Origin: Leptidea sinapis
Lineage: Eukaryota; Arthropoda; Insecta; Lepidoptera; Pieridae
DNA length: 64,000 nucleotides
NCBI RefSeq assembly: GCF_905404315.1
Contig: NC_066292.1
Coordinates: 4,402,001-4,466,000, forward strand
Direction of reading: 5' to 3'
Shown here piece after piece: positions 1 to 12,300 of this stretch; the first letter of the stretch is position 1; every line of letters starts with the position of its first letter. Under the pieces are notes generated by a model. That model did not search any database, was not told the DNA's origin, and worked only from the letters and a program-made list of their open reading frames with translations. Position numbers and translations under genes: made by a program.

Positions 1-129
1 AATTCGTAAAACAATTCATTTTATGAAACTTTTACGGAATGGTTCTAGTAAAGAAACATTACTTCTAGTTTACACCGCACTTTGTTAATCTCTACTTCTC
101 TATTGCATTGTCTTTTGGGGTAATGCTAC

Positions 130-340
130 TAACGGCCGTTTTCAATAACGTATCTCTACTTACGGATAAATTGCTATCACCGTTTAATGACAAGATCTTA
201 TCTATCCAATGTTATGTTCAATATAGGTTAGATGTTAGATGATAGGTTATTGAAATGTAAGTAAGTGTAAAAGGATAGATAAATTGTCTACCACTAGTAA
301 CTTAAACTAAGGATTGATAGGTTATTGAAAACGGCCATTA
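130..340. mobile_element. MITE with AACGGCCGTT-type inverted ends
   Basis: Imperfect terminal inverted repeats AACGGCCGTTTTCAATAAC (about 129-147) and its near complement (about 320-340). The interior is non-coding and contains sub-repeats of the GGTTATTGAA motif. The end motif resembles that of the elements at 15420-15733 and about 1228-1510, so these are probably one non-autonomous family. Confidence 0.6.
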
Positions 341-389
341 AACGACTCTTATTAAAGTAGAGCGGGCACAAAGATCTGTTTTAAAGGTA

Positions 390-1065
390 ATGTTTCGTAA
401 ACGCTTCCGTTTCCCTACTTATTCGCTACACAAACAGGCTAGGGTTCTTACCGTCAGGCAATTATATATTCAAAAAGCCATACCTTTCTACCATAAAACA
501 TTTCAAACAAATTTTTTATTACAAAATAATACAAGAAGAATTAAAATCCCTCATTATCTTGTTAAAACCAGTTTTGCTCAACGTTTTCCTGCATTTGCCT
601 TTCCTTATTTATTTAGTCAAGTAAATAAGCTCCAAAATATTACTAATATGTCTAAATATGAATTTAAACAGAAAACTAAGGATATACTACATTCCCTAGA
701 CCACGACTCTACCGAAGCCTTGCTTAAAATAACCCACTAAGATTTTTCAAAACGCACACTCACACATACTCACTGCTAAAATCATAAATAAATAGTATGT
801 ACGTGCTTAAACACATAAATAATGGTTACATAAAACATATTATATTACTTTAAGAAAGGAGTACTTTACTTCTATCAAATATTTCAGAACTCATTTATTT
901 AATTTGAGCTCACTCATGAACCTGTTTTGTAACTTAATTGTATCTGTACGTACACTTGTTTTCCGCGTTACAGGCATGCCTAGTGCGGAAAGCGCTGCTA
1001 ATTTTGTATTTCATTGTATCCATTTTTGTCAATAAATATATTTCATTTTCATTTCATTTCATTCA
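390..1065 (+). mobile_element. Non-LTR retrotransposon (LINE) C-terminal fragment and 3'UTR
   Basis: A 116-codon open frame (390-740) with a RQLYIQKAIPFYHK...NKLQ pattern resembles the C-terminal tail after the reverse transcriptase domain in CR1/Jockey-like LINEs. It is followed by about 300 bases of 3'UTR that end in ATTTC-type short repeats (about 1040-1065), as LINE tails do. No RT motif is present, so it is 5'-truncated. The element class is inferred from overall look; no residues are diagnostic. Confidence 0.5.
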
Positions 1066-1227
1066 CTTTTGAAACTACTGAAATGAGAATGAAAAAATAC
1101 AATCGACATAAGACTGTGTCGTCGACATAATCGTGTGTTTAATTAAAAGGATAAAAGGATTGGATACTAGTACGATTGATTGACTAACATAAACTTGTTA
1201 TGCTTACCACTCGGTTAACGTTCCGTT

Positions 1228-1510
1228 ACTGTTCCCAATATTCAGTCTATCTCATACTTCAGATAAAAATCTTAACTATAATCGGTAACTCACCTTATCC
1301 GTACACGCTGTCTGTCAATGGGAGGACGTATAGCTTACCAGCGATAGAAGTTTGTATGGAAATTGCAATTCACGCGTCCCAATATAAGGCGATAAGAATG
1401 GCTTATCGGGTATATTGGGACAGCTTCAGATTATTGACAGCCAATTACTGACACTAGAAGGTTATTTGTCTGTATCTGTAGATAGTATATTGGGAACAGC
1501 CGTTAGTCGA
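1228..1510. mobile_element. MITE, degraded relative of the element at 15420
   Basis: Carries CTGTTCCCAATATT near the left end and ATATTGGGAACAGCCGTTA near the right. The interior matches most of the 15420-15733 element in inverted order, including the TTGTATGGAAATTGCAATT segment. The 83-codon open frame across it is incidental. Confidence 0.65.
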
Positions 1511-1870
1511 GTTAGTAAGTCTTAACTTAAGTTTATTGGGCGATGCTTTTAAAACATGATCCCAGAAAATTACCAAAACAAATGTTTTACCAAATTCAAA
1601 CGAATTGTTAGGAAACCTTTACCACTGTTATTATAGCATAAATAATTTTCTTAATGATAACATAGGCTGGGAATGGATGGAACGCCCTCAGGCTATTTAA
1701 TTATAAATACTACGATACTACATACATTGTAACTAAATTTAAAAAAAACCCCGCTGAGTTCCTTGCGCCAGTTCTTCTCACGTCTGAGGCATACTATTTC
1801 AAAAAGGTGGTAGTTTTTGACGTCCAATAAGTGAATTTAAATCCTATATTAGATTCAGCACCTTAAAAAC
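1508..1870 (+). mobile_element. LINE 3' fragment
   Basis: Matches, with many differences, the 3' end of the reverse-transcriptase element seen complete to its tail on the opposite strand at 16960-18015. Shared landmarks are the GTCGAGTTAGTAAGTCTT stretch, a region that reads as NKIPEN..-like code in broken frame, GCCCTCAGGCTA near the stop and the 3'UTR with AGTTCTTCTCA. Truncated and inactive. Confidence 0.6.
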
Positions 1871-2573
1871 TAATTTTTTTAGTATATTACATTGAGTTGT
1901 TTGTATGTTCTTGCCGCAAACTCAATTTTTCCGAACATATGGTAAATTCAGTAATTTAAAAGAAATATTTATAGTGATAGACCAGGATCGATAATTTTTG
2001 AAACCAAAAAAAATTACAGTAGGATCAAACCCATTGGTAAAGGACGAGAATATAACAAAAATTAAGGGAAAAATATATTACGGGCAGTTTTAGGGTAAAA
2101 AACGGTTTATCTCGATTTCCGGCAAAACTACAAGTCCTATGACAAAAAGCTAATTGGCAAAGTTGTAGGTAATAAAGAGATCTACAACTTTTGTAATTAC
2201 ACTTTTTTCACATAACCTCAAAATTTAGGTGAAAAATACAAAAATCAAGTTTTTGGTTTTTTATTTATCTTTATCAAAAATCTTACCTTATTATGTCCCA
2301 AATACACTGTAATTTATTTAATTTAAAATAATTATTTTTTCGTCTTATTTTAACTTAATATCAAAAAAGCACCCTAATTTTCAATCGAAAATTCTGACGT
2401 TAAAATATCAGCTTTTTTCAAAAAGTTTGGGGACTTCTTGTTCGTTGAAATATCTACTTTCTGATGGTGTAAAAAAATATAAATTACAATTGTAAATTTT
2501 CAGAAAATTTAAGTCCAACAAAAGGCATTTGATAAAGAATTCACACCTGTTATTAAGTAGCACCATAATAATA

Positions 2574-3005
2574 TGGATCGCGCTGACGGGAGTGTTCGGT
2601 GGGTCAATATCCTTTCTGAGGGTAGCTCTCCTGGCGATGTGCTTCCATTTCTGACGGTTAGAGGCGTTGCGAGTACACTGGACTATGGTGGACTCAGTAG
2701 CCTTTGTGATGGCGTCTATCCAGCGGGTTGGCGATCGACCGCGTGCTCTCTTGCCTTCCACCTGGCCCTGAACTACCAGTCTCTCCATCGAGTTCTCATT
2801 TCTAGAGACGTGACCAAAGAACTTCAGTATTCTTAGTTGCACAATTGACGATAGTCTGTCTTTAATACGAAGCTCTTTGAGGATGGATACATTGGTGCGA
2901 AATGCCGTCCACGGGATCTTTAGGAGGCGTCTCCAGCACCACATCTCTAATGCATCGATTTTACGGCGGTCCTGCAGTCTCAGAGACCAAGTTTCGGCTC
3001 CATAA
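2574..3005 (-). mobile_element. LINE C-terminal fragment (endonuclease-RT type), near-twin of 39085-39692
   Basis: On the minus strand a 178-codon frame (2408-2944) starts MWCWRRLLKIPW and runs through a FGHVSRNENSMERLV and RGRSPTRWIDAI region typical of the end of lepidopteran endonuclease-reverse-transcriptase LINEs. About 370 bases match the copy at 39222-39640 almost base for base. The similarity stops after the NTP codons, and the tail of the frame is unrelated sequence. It is truncated at both ends. Confidence 0.75.
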
Positions 3006-3177
3006 AGAGCTAGTACAAGTACAGAGTATAGAAGACAGATGACTCGTATTACAGGCGTGTGCTTATGAGCTTGAGTGCGTGCATATTATTAGTTAATGTG
3101 AATTGCATTAATATAAGCCCTTACTGGCAGATAACTTTTAGATTTTCCATTTGTTAATCACTACGTTGGTATTCCAG

Positions 3178-3320
3178 ATAATTTGGGCAGCGCACGGAGG
3201 TAACGGTTATAATTGTCCCTACGGCCAGAACTGCGCTTTTGAACCCGCGCCCCCGGGAAGATCACCACCATGTGCTCAACCCGGCCTGACCTACTGCCTT
3301 CACCCTGAACCATACCCTGA
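3178..3320 (+). CDS. Spaetzle gene, first exon in window (prodomain, Cys-rich)
   Basis: 47 codons plus two bases, between acceptor TATTCCAG and donor GA|GTAAGT. It encodes four cysteines and ends in a YPE tail completed across the splice. The CxxPGxTYC-like stretch followed by YP is what links this exon to Spaetzle prodomains. A second AG 13 bases further in (ending at 3190) is an alternative acceptor, so the left boundary is less certain than the right. The matching 5' exon with the initiator ATG and signal peptide was not found in bases 1-3177. Confidence 0.85.
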
Positions 3321-6300
3321 GTAAGTCACTATACTATGTACATCTACAGTCTTATAAACGCAAGGAAAAGTTACTCCAAGTTTAGAATTACTTTTTTTTA
3401 TGATTATAAGGGACGACACGATTAGGACGTTCAGCTGATGGTAATTGATGCGACCTACCCATTACTATGCAGTGCTGCTCAGGAATCTTGAAAAACCCAC
3501 AAACTCTGAGCGGCACTACAATTGCGCTCGCCTTGAAACATAAGATGTTAAGTCTCATTTGCCCAGTAATTTCACTAGCTACAGCGCCCTTCAGACCGAA
3601 ACACAGTAATGTTTACACATAACTGCTTCACGACAGAAATAGGCGCCTATACTTCTCCCTGTTATGTAATTCTGAAGTGACAAAGGTAAGATAGAGACAA
3701 ATAGTTTTAAATTTGGATTAACTTAAATATGTATTTATTAATAACCCATCTATAATCTAGAGAAAAGAAAAATAAATCTTCGATTCACAGTCTGTAAACA
3801 CCACTACCCATTCTCCCTTGAAAACACCTGAGGAATTACTAAAGCATTGCCGGCCCTTCAAAAGTTTGACAATATTTTACGTTTTGTATTTATTGTATTT
3901 ACTATTAATATATAAAACCTTTGATTATAAATTTGCGCACAAATAACATTGTTTTTAACGTTATCTTACACCATGTGTTTCTTATTAAGGTATCGTGTAA
4001 ATGATAGATATATTTGAATCGTTGCACTTGGATAAGAAAATGTATGTAAGTAGTAAATGAAAGTTTTGTTGTCCTGTATTATCAGTGCTAACTAACAGAT
4101 TGACATACGAGAGATAGAGATAGAGAGAGAGACGATTCAGTGATACTTAATTATTAAATCAATGTATTGGTTTTATTTATATACAAGATAGTTAAGGAGT
4201 AGCACTATAAAGCTTTAAAAGTTTATGCACATGATCGGATTTGGTACGGCCGAGCCATTGGACGTAGTCTGGTAGCGGACTATATTCGATGGTATGTCAT
4301 GTTGTCCATCGAACTAAATTATAATTTTTATCATCCGGATCGTACCGGACCAATTGATACGAGGCGTCCACCGTCTGATGGTCCGGCCGTACCAAATCCG
4401 ATCATGTATTAAGGTTTTAATACTGCCCTCCCTGTACGAATTCATCCTGCTTTCGAGAGAAGCTCAGTGCCTCCTTAATAAATTAATATATATATTCATA
4501 TCATCAATTGTTACGAGAGAATAAAAAACCATAGAGCATAGGCGAATATAATCTTCTAGATTAGATATGCTCTATGGTTTTTGATTCTCTCGATAAAGAC
4601 ACAATAATAATCGATATAATTCTCGATAAAGAATATTTTAAAAAAGCAACTGATATTAGTTGTAATAAGAAAGAACTGACAAACCTTTTAGGATTTAATA
4701 TAAAACTGCTTTCACAACTTTAGATTTATTAAAAATTAACGGGCCTTATGATATGAAAGTTTGTCATTTTAATTAATTTTATTAATTTTAATGACTACTT
4801 AGTAAAAGCTATTAATTTTAATTTATTGTGGTATTATATAATCTATCTCATATATGTTAATTTTGAACAGAACTTGTACGAAACAAGTTATTATTAACTT
4901 AGAAGTTAATTTGAATTTGAGTTTTATTCGAGAGAAAAGGATGTACTTAAAGTACATTACAATTTGGTGCCAATCATACCATTGAGGTATTGATATTTTT
5001 TTATTATTTTGTCAAAGCTTAGACAAGACTTAACAGAAAATAACGGATAGAAATATGCTGACAAAGTCGGGTATGCCAAACAAAGCATAGAAGAGACAAG
5101 AACATCGCTAACGGAGATACAGGAAGATAGAAAAGGAAAGCGAATATATTCGCGTTAATGTAACCTATTTTGATTGACAAGTCGTAAACAGTCACCCACT
5201 TGAGGTTATCTATCAGGTCGTAATTAAAATAGCTTACTGTAAAAGTAGTTAGTATTATTATTGTGTGACTAGTACCTATAATCTATATTATTACTAAGCT
5301 TTCAAATTGTACCTATTAATTTGACATATGTAATTATTTTTATAGAAAACTACACTAGTGCATTAAGTTAACCCTCTTGTATTGTTAGTGTAAAATTGAA
5401 ATTATATAAATAAATAAATAGTAGTAAATAAATCTTCAGAATGAAGAATCGATTAAGTTGTGATAGTGCAGGGCCAGGTGGAGTGGAAAAGAGCGAGAAA
5501 ACGCTCACCCACGCGATGGACGGATCTGATCCATCAAAAGTGGAGGAGCATCGCGAGGGAGGCAGTGCGACCAACGGCGACTAATGTTGCGTCATCTTGG
5601 CAACCATGACAACTCTGACAAGAGTGACCGATGGAGAAGAAGAGTAAATAAATAAATAATAGTTAAACAGTACATATATTACATTTCAGGCAAGTGATCA
5701 GAAAGCTCGTGCAGGCTGGACAGTATGACATCAGCACTCTGTTGTCGGACGAGAGCCGAGACGAGTTCAACGCCAACAAGAAAGGCTCCTACCCATACGG
5801 CTACGGTCCCAACTCTCTCCCCCACGTCGACCAGATATCCCTGGTCGATGACACGCTCGACTATCACAAGAACTACAACACTAAGTTTCATGCAAGATTT
5901 AATCATGGTAAGAAATTTTATATTTTTATTATTTATTTGCTACCACACTAGTCCATCAATTTCAAAGAAAGGGCGAACCCCTGAAGCCTCAGAAAACAAT
6001 TTTGGAATACAGATCTAATATAAATCCTGAATAGTAGCGATTGTTTAAAGAAAAAAGTTCATGGTAGTTAGATAACATATACATATACACAAAATATTCA
6101 AGGAACCGCTCAGAATGTTATTTTTTTTAATTCCTTGATTTGCCATAAACTGTGCCACCATATAATTACTATACATTTCATCTTTATATATATAAAGCCA
6201 TCACATACAGTACATCGTGGAAACCCCGATAATATATCGTATATATGCTCTGTGAACGGCTGGGTCACCTGGCGCTGCGTAGAGACATCGCTTTGTGTCC

Positions 6301-9300
6301 TCATTGTGTGTCCTCAACCGCATTTATCACGGGAGTGTTCCGAAGAGCTGTTTCACCTGATTCATGCCACCGAATTCCACCTTCGCACAATAAGCCAAAA
6401 GTTAAGATTTCATCCCCACCATCTGGATGTGTGGCGGTCCTCCACAGTGCGGTTTTCAAGGAGCTTTCTTAAGCTGTGGAATGAACCTCCTTGTGCGGTG
6501 TTTCCGGGACGATACGACATGGGTACCTTCAAAAAAGCTCGTACACCTTTTTTAAAGGCCGGCAACGCTCCTGTGAGTCCTCTGGTGTTGCAAGAGTATG
6601 TGGGCGGCCGTGATCACTTAACACCAGGTGACCCGTACGCTCGTTTGTCCTCCTTTTTTCATTAAAAAATATATATAAAAGTCTTGATGAAAAGCTTAAA
6701 ATCGTTGAGTGTCAGTTAGGATAAAAATCTATTCTAGTCAAACATTTACCATAGAATTACATTGAAATTGAGGTTTGTTCACTAGAACGTGCCACACAGA
6801 ATACAAGCAGTTCGTCTACTTGTAATATAAATATAAGTATAAAGCCTTTACAGTATTCTTTGATTAAAACTGTTTTTAATGTTTTTTTTTTATGAAAATA
6901 AGTGACGAGACGAGCAGGACGTTCAGCCGATTGTAATTGATATGCCCTACCTATAATGCAGTGCCGCTCAGAATTCTTGAAAAACCCAAAAATTCTGAGC
7001 GGCACTACAATTGCGCTCGTCACCCTGAGACATAAGATGTTACGTCTCATTTGCCCAGTAATTTCACTAGCTACGGCGCCCTTCAGACCGAAACACAGTA
7101 ATGTTTACAAATTACTGCTTCACGGAAGAAATAGGCGCCGTTGTGGTACCCATAATCTAGCCGGTTTCCTGAGCAAAGGAGCATCCCACTGGTAAAATTT
7201 GTTTAAAAAAAAAGTGTTTTTAATGTTGTATTATAGTCATGGTCATCGCTCAAAAGTAGCCGTAGAGGAACTTACATAATACTTTTGTAAACATTACACT
7301 TTTGTGTTTGAGTGACATGAACTTAACTAATCTATGTTATAAATGTACCAAAATTCAACTTAATTGATGCAGTTAGTAGTAAGAGCTTGAAGTGTTGCTG
7401 TATCCAGTGTTTGTCTTAAATAAAGATATACTTTAGTTTTAAAAATTTCTGTAACAACACAGACACACGAGTAACCCTAGAAGGATTCCGTGATTTTTCA
7501 CTTGGAATTACGGAACCCTAAAACGCTTAACTTACCATGAATTTAGAATATCATCGATTTTTTTTGACTTTATGATTATTTTACCGAAAAAATAATATAA
7601 GCGTTACAAATTTTAATATTACCATTTGTTTTACCAGTTCTGGCTCCTTTGTACAGGCCGCCGGTTAGATTATGGGTACCACAACGGCGCCGTAGCTAGT
7701 AAAATTACTGGGCAAATGAGACTTAACATCTGATGTCTCAAGGTTCTCGATCGTAGTTGTAGAGCCGCTCAGAATTTTTGGATTGTTCAAGAATCCTAAG
7801 TGGCATTGTATTGTAATGGGCAGGATATATTAATTACCATCAGCTGAGCGTCCTGCTCGTCTCGCTCCATATTATCATAATAAAAAGTTCTTTTTTGTTT
7901 TCAGACATATATTCAGAGAAGACTCCTCTACAGCCTCCGTCCCCAATCGAACCAAGCCCATACAACATAAAGGCTTACCAAGCGGCCAACTATTCTAAGT
8001 TCGGGTTCCAAGGGTACCACCACAGTTCCCCGAACTATTGGAACCCCAGTTACGACAAGGCGTTGAGCTCAAATAGCGTCACGCCTAATCTGGGGATTTA
8101 CAACCCAAATTACTTTAACACTCCCAACTTCTACCCGAACTACGACTCTGATTGGTTTAGACAGGCGTCTAGTGGCGTAACACATTATAACCCAAACGAA
8201 TGGTGGAAGTAAGTAATTTGTTATTATACTCATTCCAAAACTAGTTAAATTATCCTACATTTGCATTTTTGTTTTTGAAATTAATATTAAACTTTTTTTA
8301 ACAAGTTTTTTAGACAACGGGAGCCCGATGACTAAAACTCTATTATCTTTTGTACCTTATAGCCTTCAACATTTAAAGACGTGTAAATTTGACAGAGTAT
8401 GTATTACTCTTGCCGCTATGCCAGAGTTTGCCACTGTGCGACTCACACTTAGCTGTTTTATTTTTATTTCATAGGTAAATTTATTGAAGTAGGCGTTACT
8501 TTGCGGAAATCCATAAAATGAGTCTCGTGCCAGATTTTGGCGAGACAACACCTCCTGAGGATGCCTCGTGTAGAGGCGAAACACGTGTCGAATTGTTTGA
8601 AAACAAATATTGGCGGAATTAACACTAAAGAAAACTTAGATCATTTGTATATTTCATAGGATTCAATTTGAAATCTTATTCATTTCTTAAATTAAGTTGC
8701 CTACATTACTCCTTATAACATCTCATTGATATTATATGTATATTATTATATTCACCAGTGGGAGGCTCCTTTGCACAGGATGCCAGCTAGATTATGCGTA
8801 CCACAACGGCCCCTATTTCTGCCATGAAGCAGTAATGTGTAAGCATTACTGTGTTTCGGTTTGACGGGTGCCGTAGCTAGTGAAATTACTGGGCAAATGA
8901 GACTTAACGTCTTATGTCTTAAGGTGACGAGCGCAATTGTAGTGCCGAGCACCACGGCATTGTAATGGGCGGGGCGTATTAATTACCATCAGCTTAACGT
9001 CATGATCGTCTCGTCCCTTAATGTCATAAAAAAATATGGCGTCTTTTAATATATACAACATTATATAAAATTAGGTAAGGCAATATAATGCATATTAAGG
9101 TAAAATTTTATTAATAAAATAAATTCTGAAAGTTAAAATAAAAAATCAATCTCACATGTATTTAATAATTAAGTTTTGGGTGGCGGTTACCATCTATTAT
9201 TACCGTACTTACCCATTGATGATGTAAATAAGTAATTTTGAAATCATTTAATTAATAATACTCGCGAACATTTCAGATACATCTCTCCATCCAACTCTCA

Positions 9301-12300
9301 CTCGGACGTGACGATAGAGAGATCGGTATCGTTTCCCCCGCGGACCCTGACTCATGGAAGACGACGGAGGAACGCTGAGCTCGTCGAGGCGGCTGCAGCA
9401 GCTAAGGGAACCCTCACCGGCGCTGAAGCACTCAGGATAGCTTTGGGTCTTGCCAGGTCTGATAAACAGTCTCAGTCATATTTTGTTATAAAAAATCACA
9501 CATAATCAAATCAAATCAAAATCACTTTATTCCTGTAGGTCAGTGAAATAACACTTAATAAGTAATGTCAATGTCAAAAGTTTTCTTTATTTACCATTAC
9601 CACTACTTTGGAAAATGTTGAACTTTAATGAAAAGATGTGGCAAGAAACTCATTGCCCCTCTATTAGATCAACATTAAAAATTATATGCAAAGTGATGCA
9701 ACAAAAATATTCAGACGTCAAATACTAAATACCTTACACGGGAAAGTCGAAAAAAGCAAATGTAAGTTAATAAGTAAAAAAAATATTTTAACAAAAAACA
9801 ACCGACTTCAAAAACACTATTCCAAAACAATAGATATAATATGCACTAAAAAGTAGAAAAATAATTGCGTATTTTTATACAATTTAATTAATAAATCTAA
9901 TTCTTGTTACGATTATTGTTATTTTTGGAATCGGTGTCCTTCCGCCGCGACCCGCTCTCGCCTCTCGCCTCCTCACGACTCAAGCACATCTCACCTATAA
10001 CTATATAGTTGTAGGCGAGATGTGTAGATGTCTACATATGTATGAAGTTACAAACCTATCTTGGATGACACTGACTCCAAAAATTACAATAATCGTTACT
10101 AGAATTAGATTAATTAATTAGATTGTATAAAAATACGCAATTATTTTTCTACTTTTTAGTGCGTATTATATCTATTGTTTTGGAATAGTGTTTCTGAAGT
10201 CGGTTGTTTTTTGTTAAAATATTTTTTTACTTATAATTTACTTTTTATTAGAATTTGAAGTACACTAGCAAACAATTTATCTAAATATGTGTAGATATAC
10301 AAAAATTTTCAATGCAGCAATGAACGTAAGCGCTTCGCAATTTGATTACAGACAGAAATTTTGCCACAGATCGCACCCTTACTGTAAGTCGTTAAGGAGT
10401 CCCATTGATCATCATATTCGACTACGACAATTACTTGATCATAACTATGTCATGGTAAATGACTTAAATATCCGGATAGCATAAAAAGATTCGGCCGAGT
10501 ATCGTTAATTTGCTCCTAAGAATTGAAGAGTTTCGTTCCTTTGTCATTTATTCCGTAATCAGAAACTAACCAAACTCTCACCAAAATATATTTGAAGTAT
10601 ATCATTTCCAATAAGAAGAGAATCATCGAAATCAGTTGGCGCAATATTGAGTTATTTGTACATTTATCATCCACTTTGCTATTACTTAAGACTTTTATGG
10701 TTTTCTCATGTATGGCATTGTTAGATCTGGAGCAAATTACAATGGGATCACACGGGAAGCACCAAATAAGAAAAGAATTATCAAAATCGGTTCATCCAGT
10801 CGAAAGTTTTGAGGTAACAAACATAAAAAAAGAACATACCGACGAATTGAGAACCTCCTCCTTTTTTGAAGTCGGTTAAAAACAAGAGTTATTGTGTACA
10901 GTAGATGCATCAATCCACACACACACCGTAAGTAAATAAAGGCAAAATATGCGAGTATTTTATTAGCGATTATAAAAAAGATATCTAATTAAAAAAATTT
11001 GAAACAGAGTAACTGGATAACCCTGCCACCACAAGTAGTACCCGTTCACGAATGATGTTTGGACTCTTTATCGCCTCCCTCGACCATATTTAAAGGAAGG
11101 AAACGACCCGCCGCACGTCGCCGCCACTAACAGTGGCATTTGAGCGAGAATAATGAAGCCTGTCACGAGAACTCAACCAAATAACAAAAATGAATTTTCA
11201 TCTACAATAATATGCAATATTCCTAAATGCTTCTATGCCTCTACTCTACTTTATGGATGATCTTTTTTACTAATGTGGTGAAAGCATTCGCCCCTTATTA
11301 GCCGTCTGTGGATTAAGGTCGATGATAAAATCACTCTCAATGATGCATCATTGTGCAACCTCCACCTCCACTGCAATTAATTTAACTAAACTTTTTGTAA
11401 TTTTAAAGTGATTTCCCTCACTTCCGGGATTAATTATATACATTTGAAAGATTTATATTGTATTGTAAGTATTATAGAAAGAGCGACATCTCTAGTCAAT
11501 TTCAATGTCAATTTTGATTGATTGAGGTTGAGCAGTTTATCAACTGTAAAGTAGATCCTGTAGATGGAGCCACAACCTGAGGTTTGGACAAGACATACCA
11601 AGATTTACGATCCATGTGTCACTTGAATGGTTGGCTAAGTTAGTAAGAGTACTCGGACGGAACCCGAAGGGCGCGGGTTCGAGTCCCGCGTTGTTCATAA
11701 ATTTTGGTTACAAATTTAATTTGTATAGATTAAAGTATTTGTTAAACATTGCCCTAATGAAAATTAGAATATACTTATATGCCTGAGACAAACAGGCTCA
11801 AATGACGGGAATTTGTTTATTTAACTCGCTTTTATTGAGCGTTGTCTGTTGTATTGCATAAAGTGAAGACCCGTCAGCGGAGCGGTCGCGACGTCAGACC
11901 GCCAACAACCTGGAGCTGTGCCGCGTACGAACCCAGTTCATAACGCCCCGAGCCGCGCTCAATAACAAGGGGAATTGGCGATACGTCGTCAATATGCCCG
12001 ATAACATGACACAGCTTGTTCGCGCCGAAATCTGCGCGTGAGTATGCATTAGTTATCCTTCAAATTAAGTGAAGTGTCATCTCATAACATTTCATAGTCT
12101 TCTTGTTCGAGATAAACTCAAAAACTACTGCATTCATTTTCATGCTGTTCTTACCAATGTATAGCGTGGTTCTCGAGAAAGGTTTTAGTATATAATTTGT
12201 TAAGTTTTAGCATAAATTTGTTGTATACATAGACAATATTTGTTGGAGTCACTGACCTGTATAAATACCACTGAACAGGCTGTTCCATTCCATAATTTCC

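Noticed and set aside
5679..6018. Alternative frames over the second spaetzle exon
   Set aside because: Only the frame that joins the neighbouring exons in phase gives the conserved prodomain; others are shadows.
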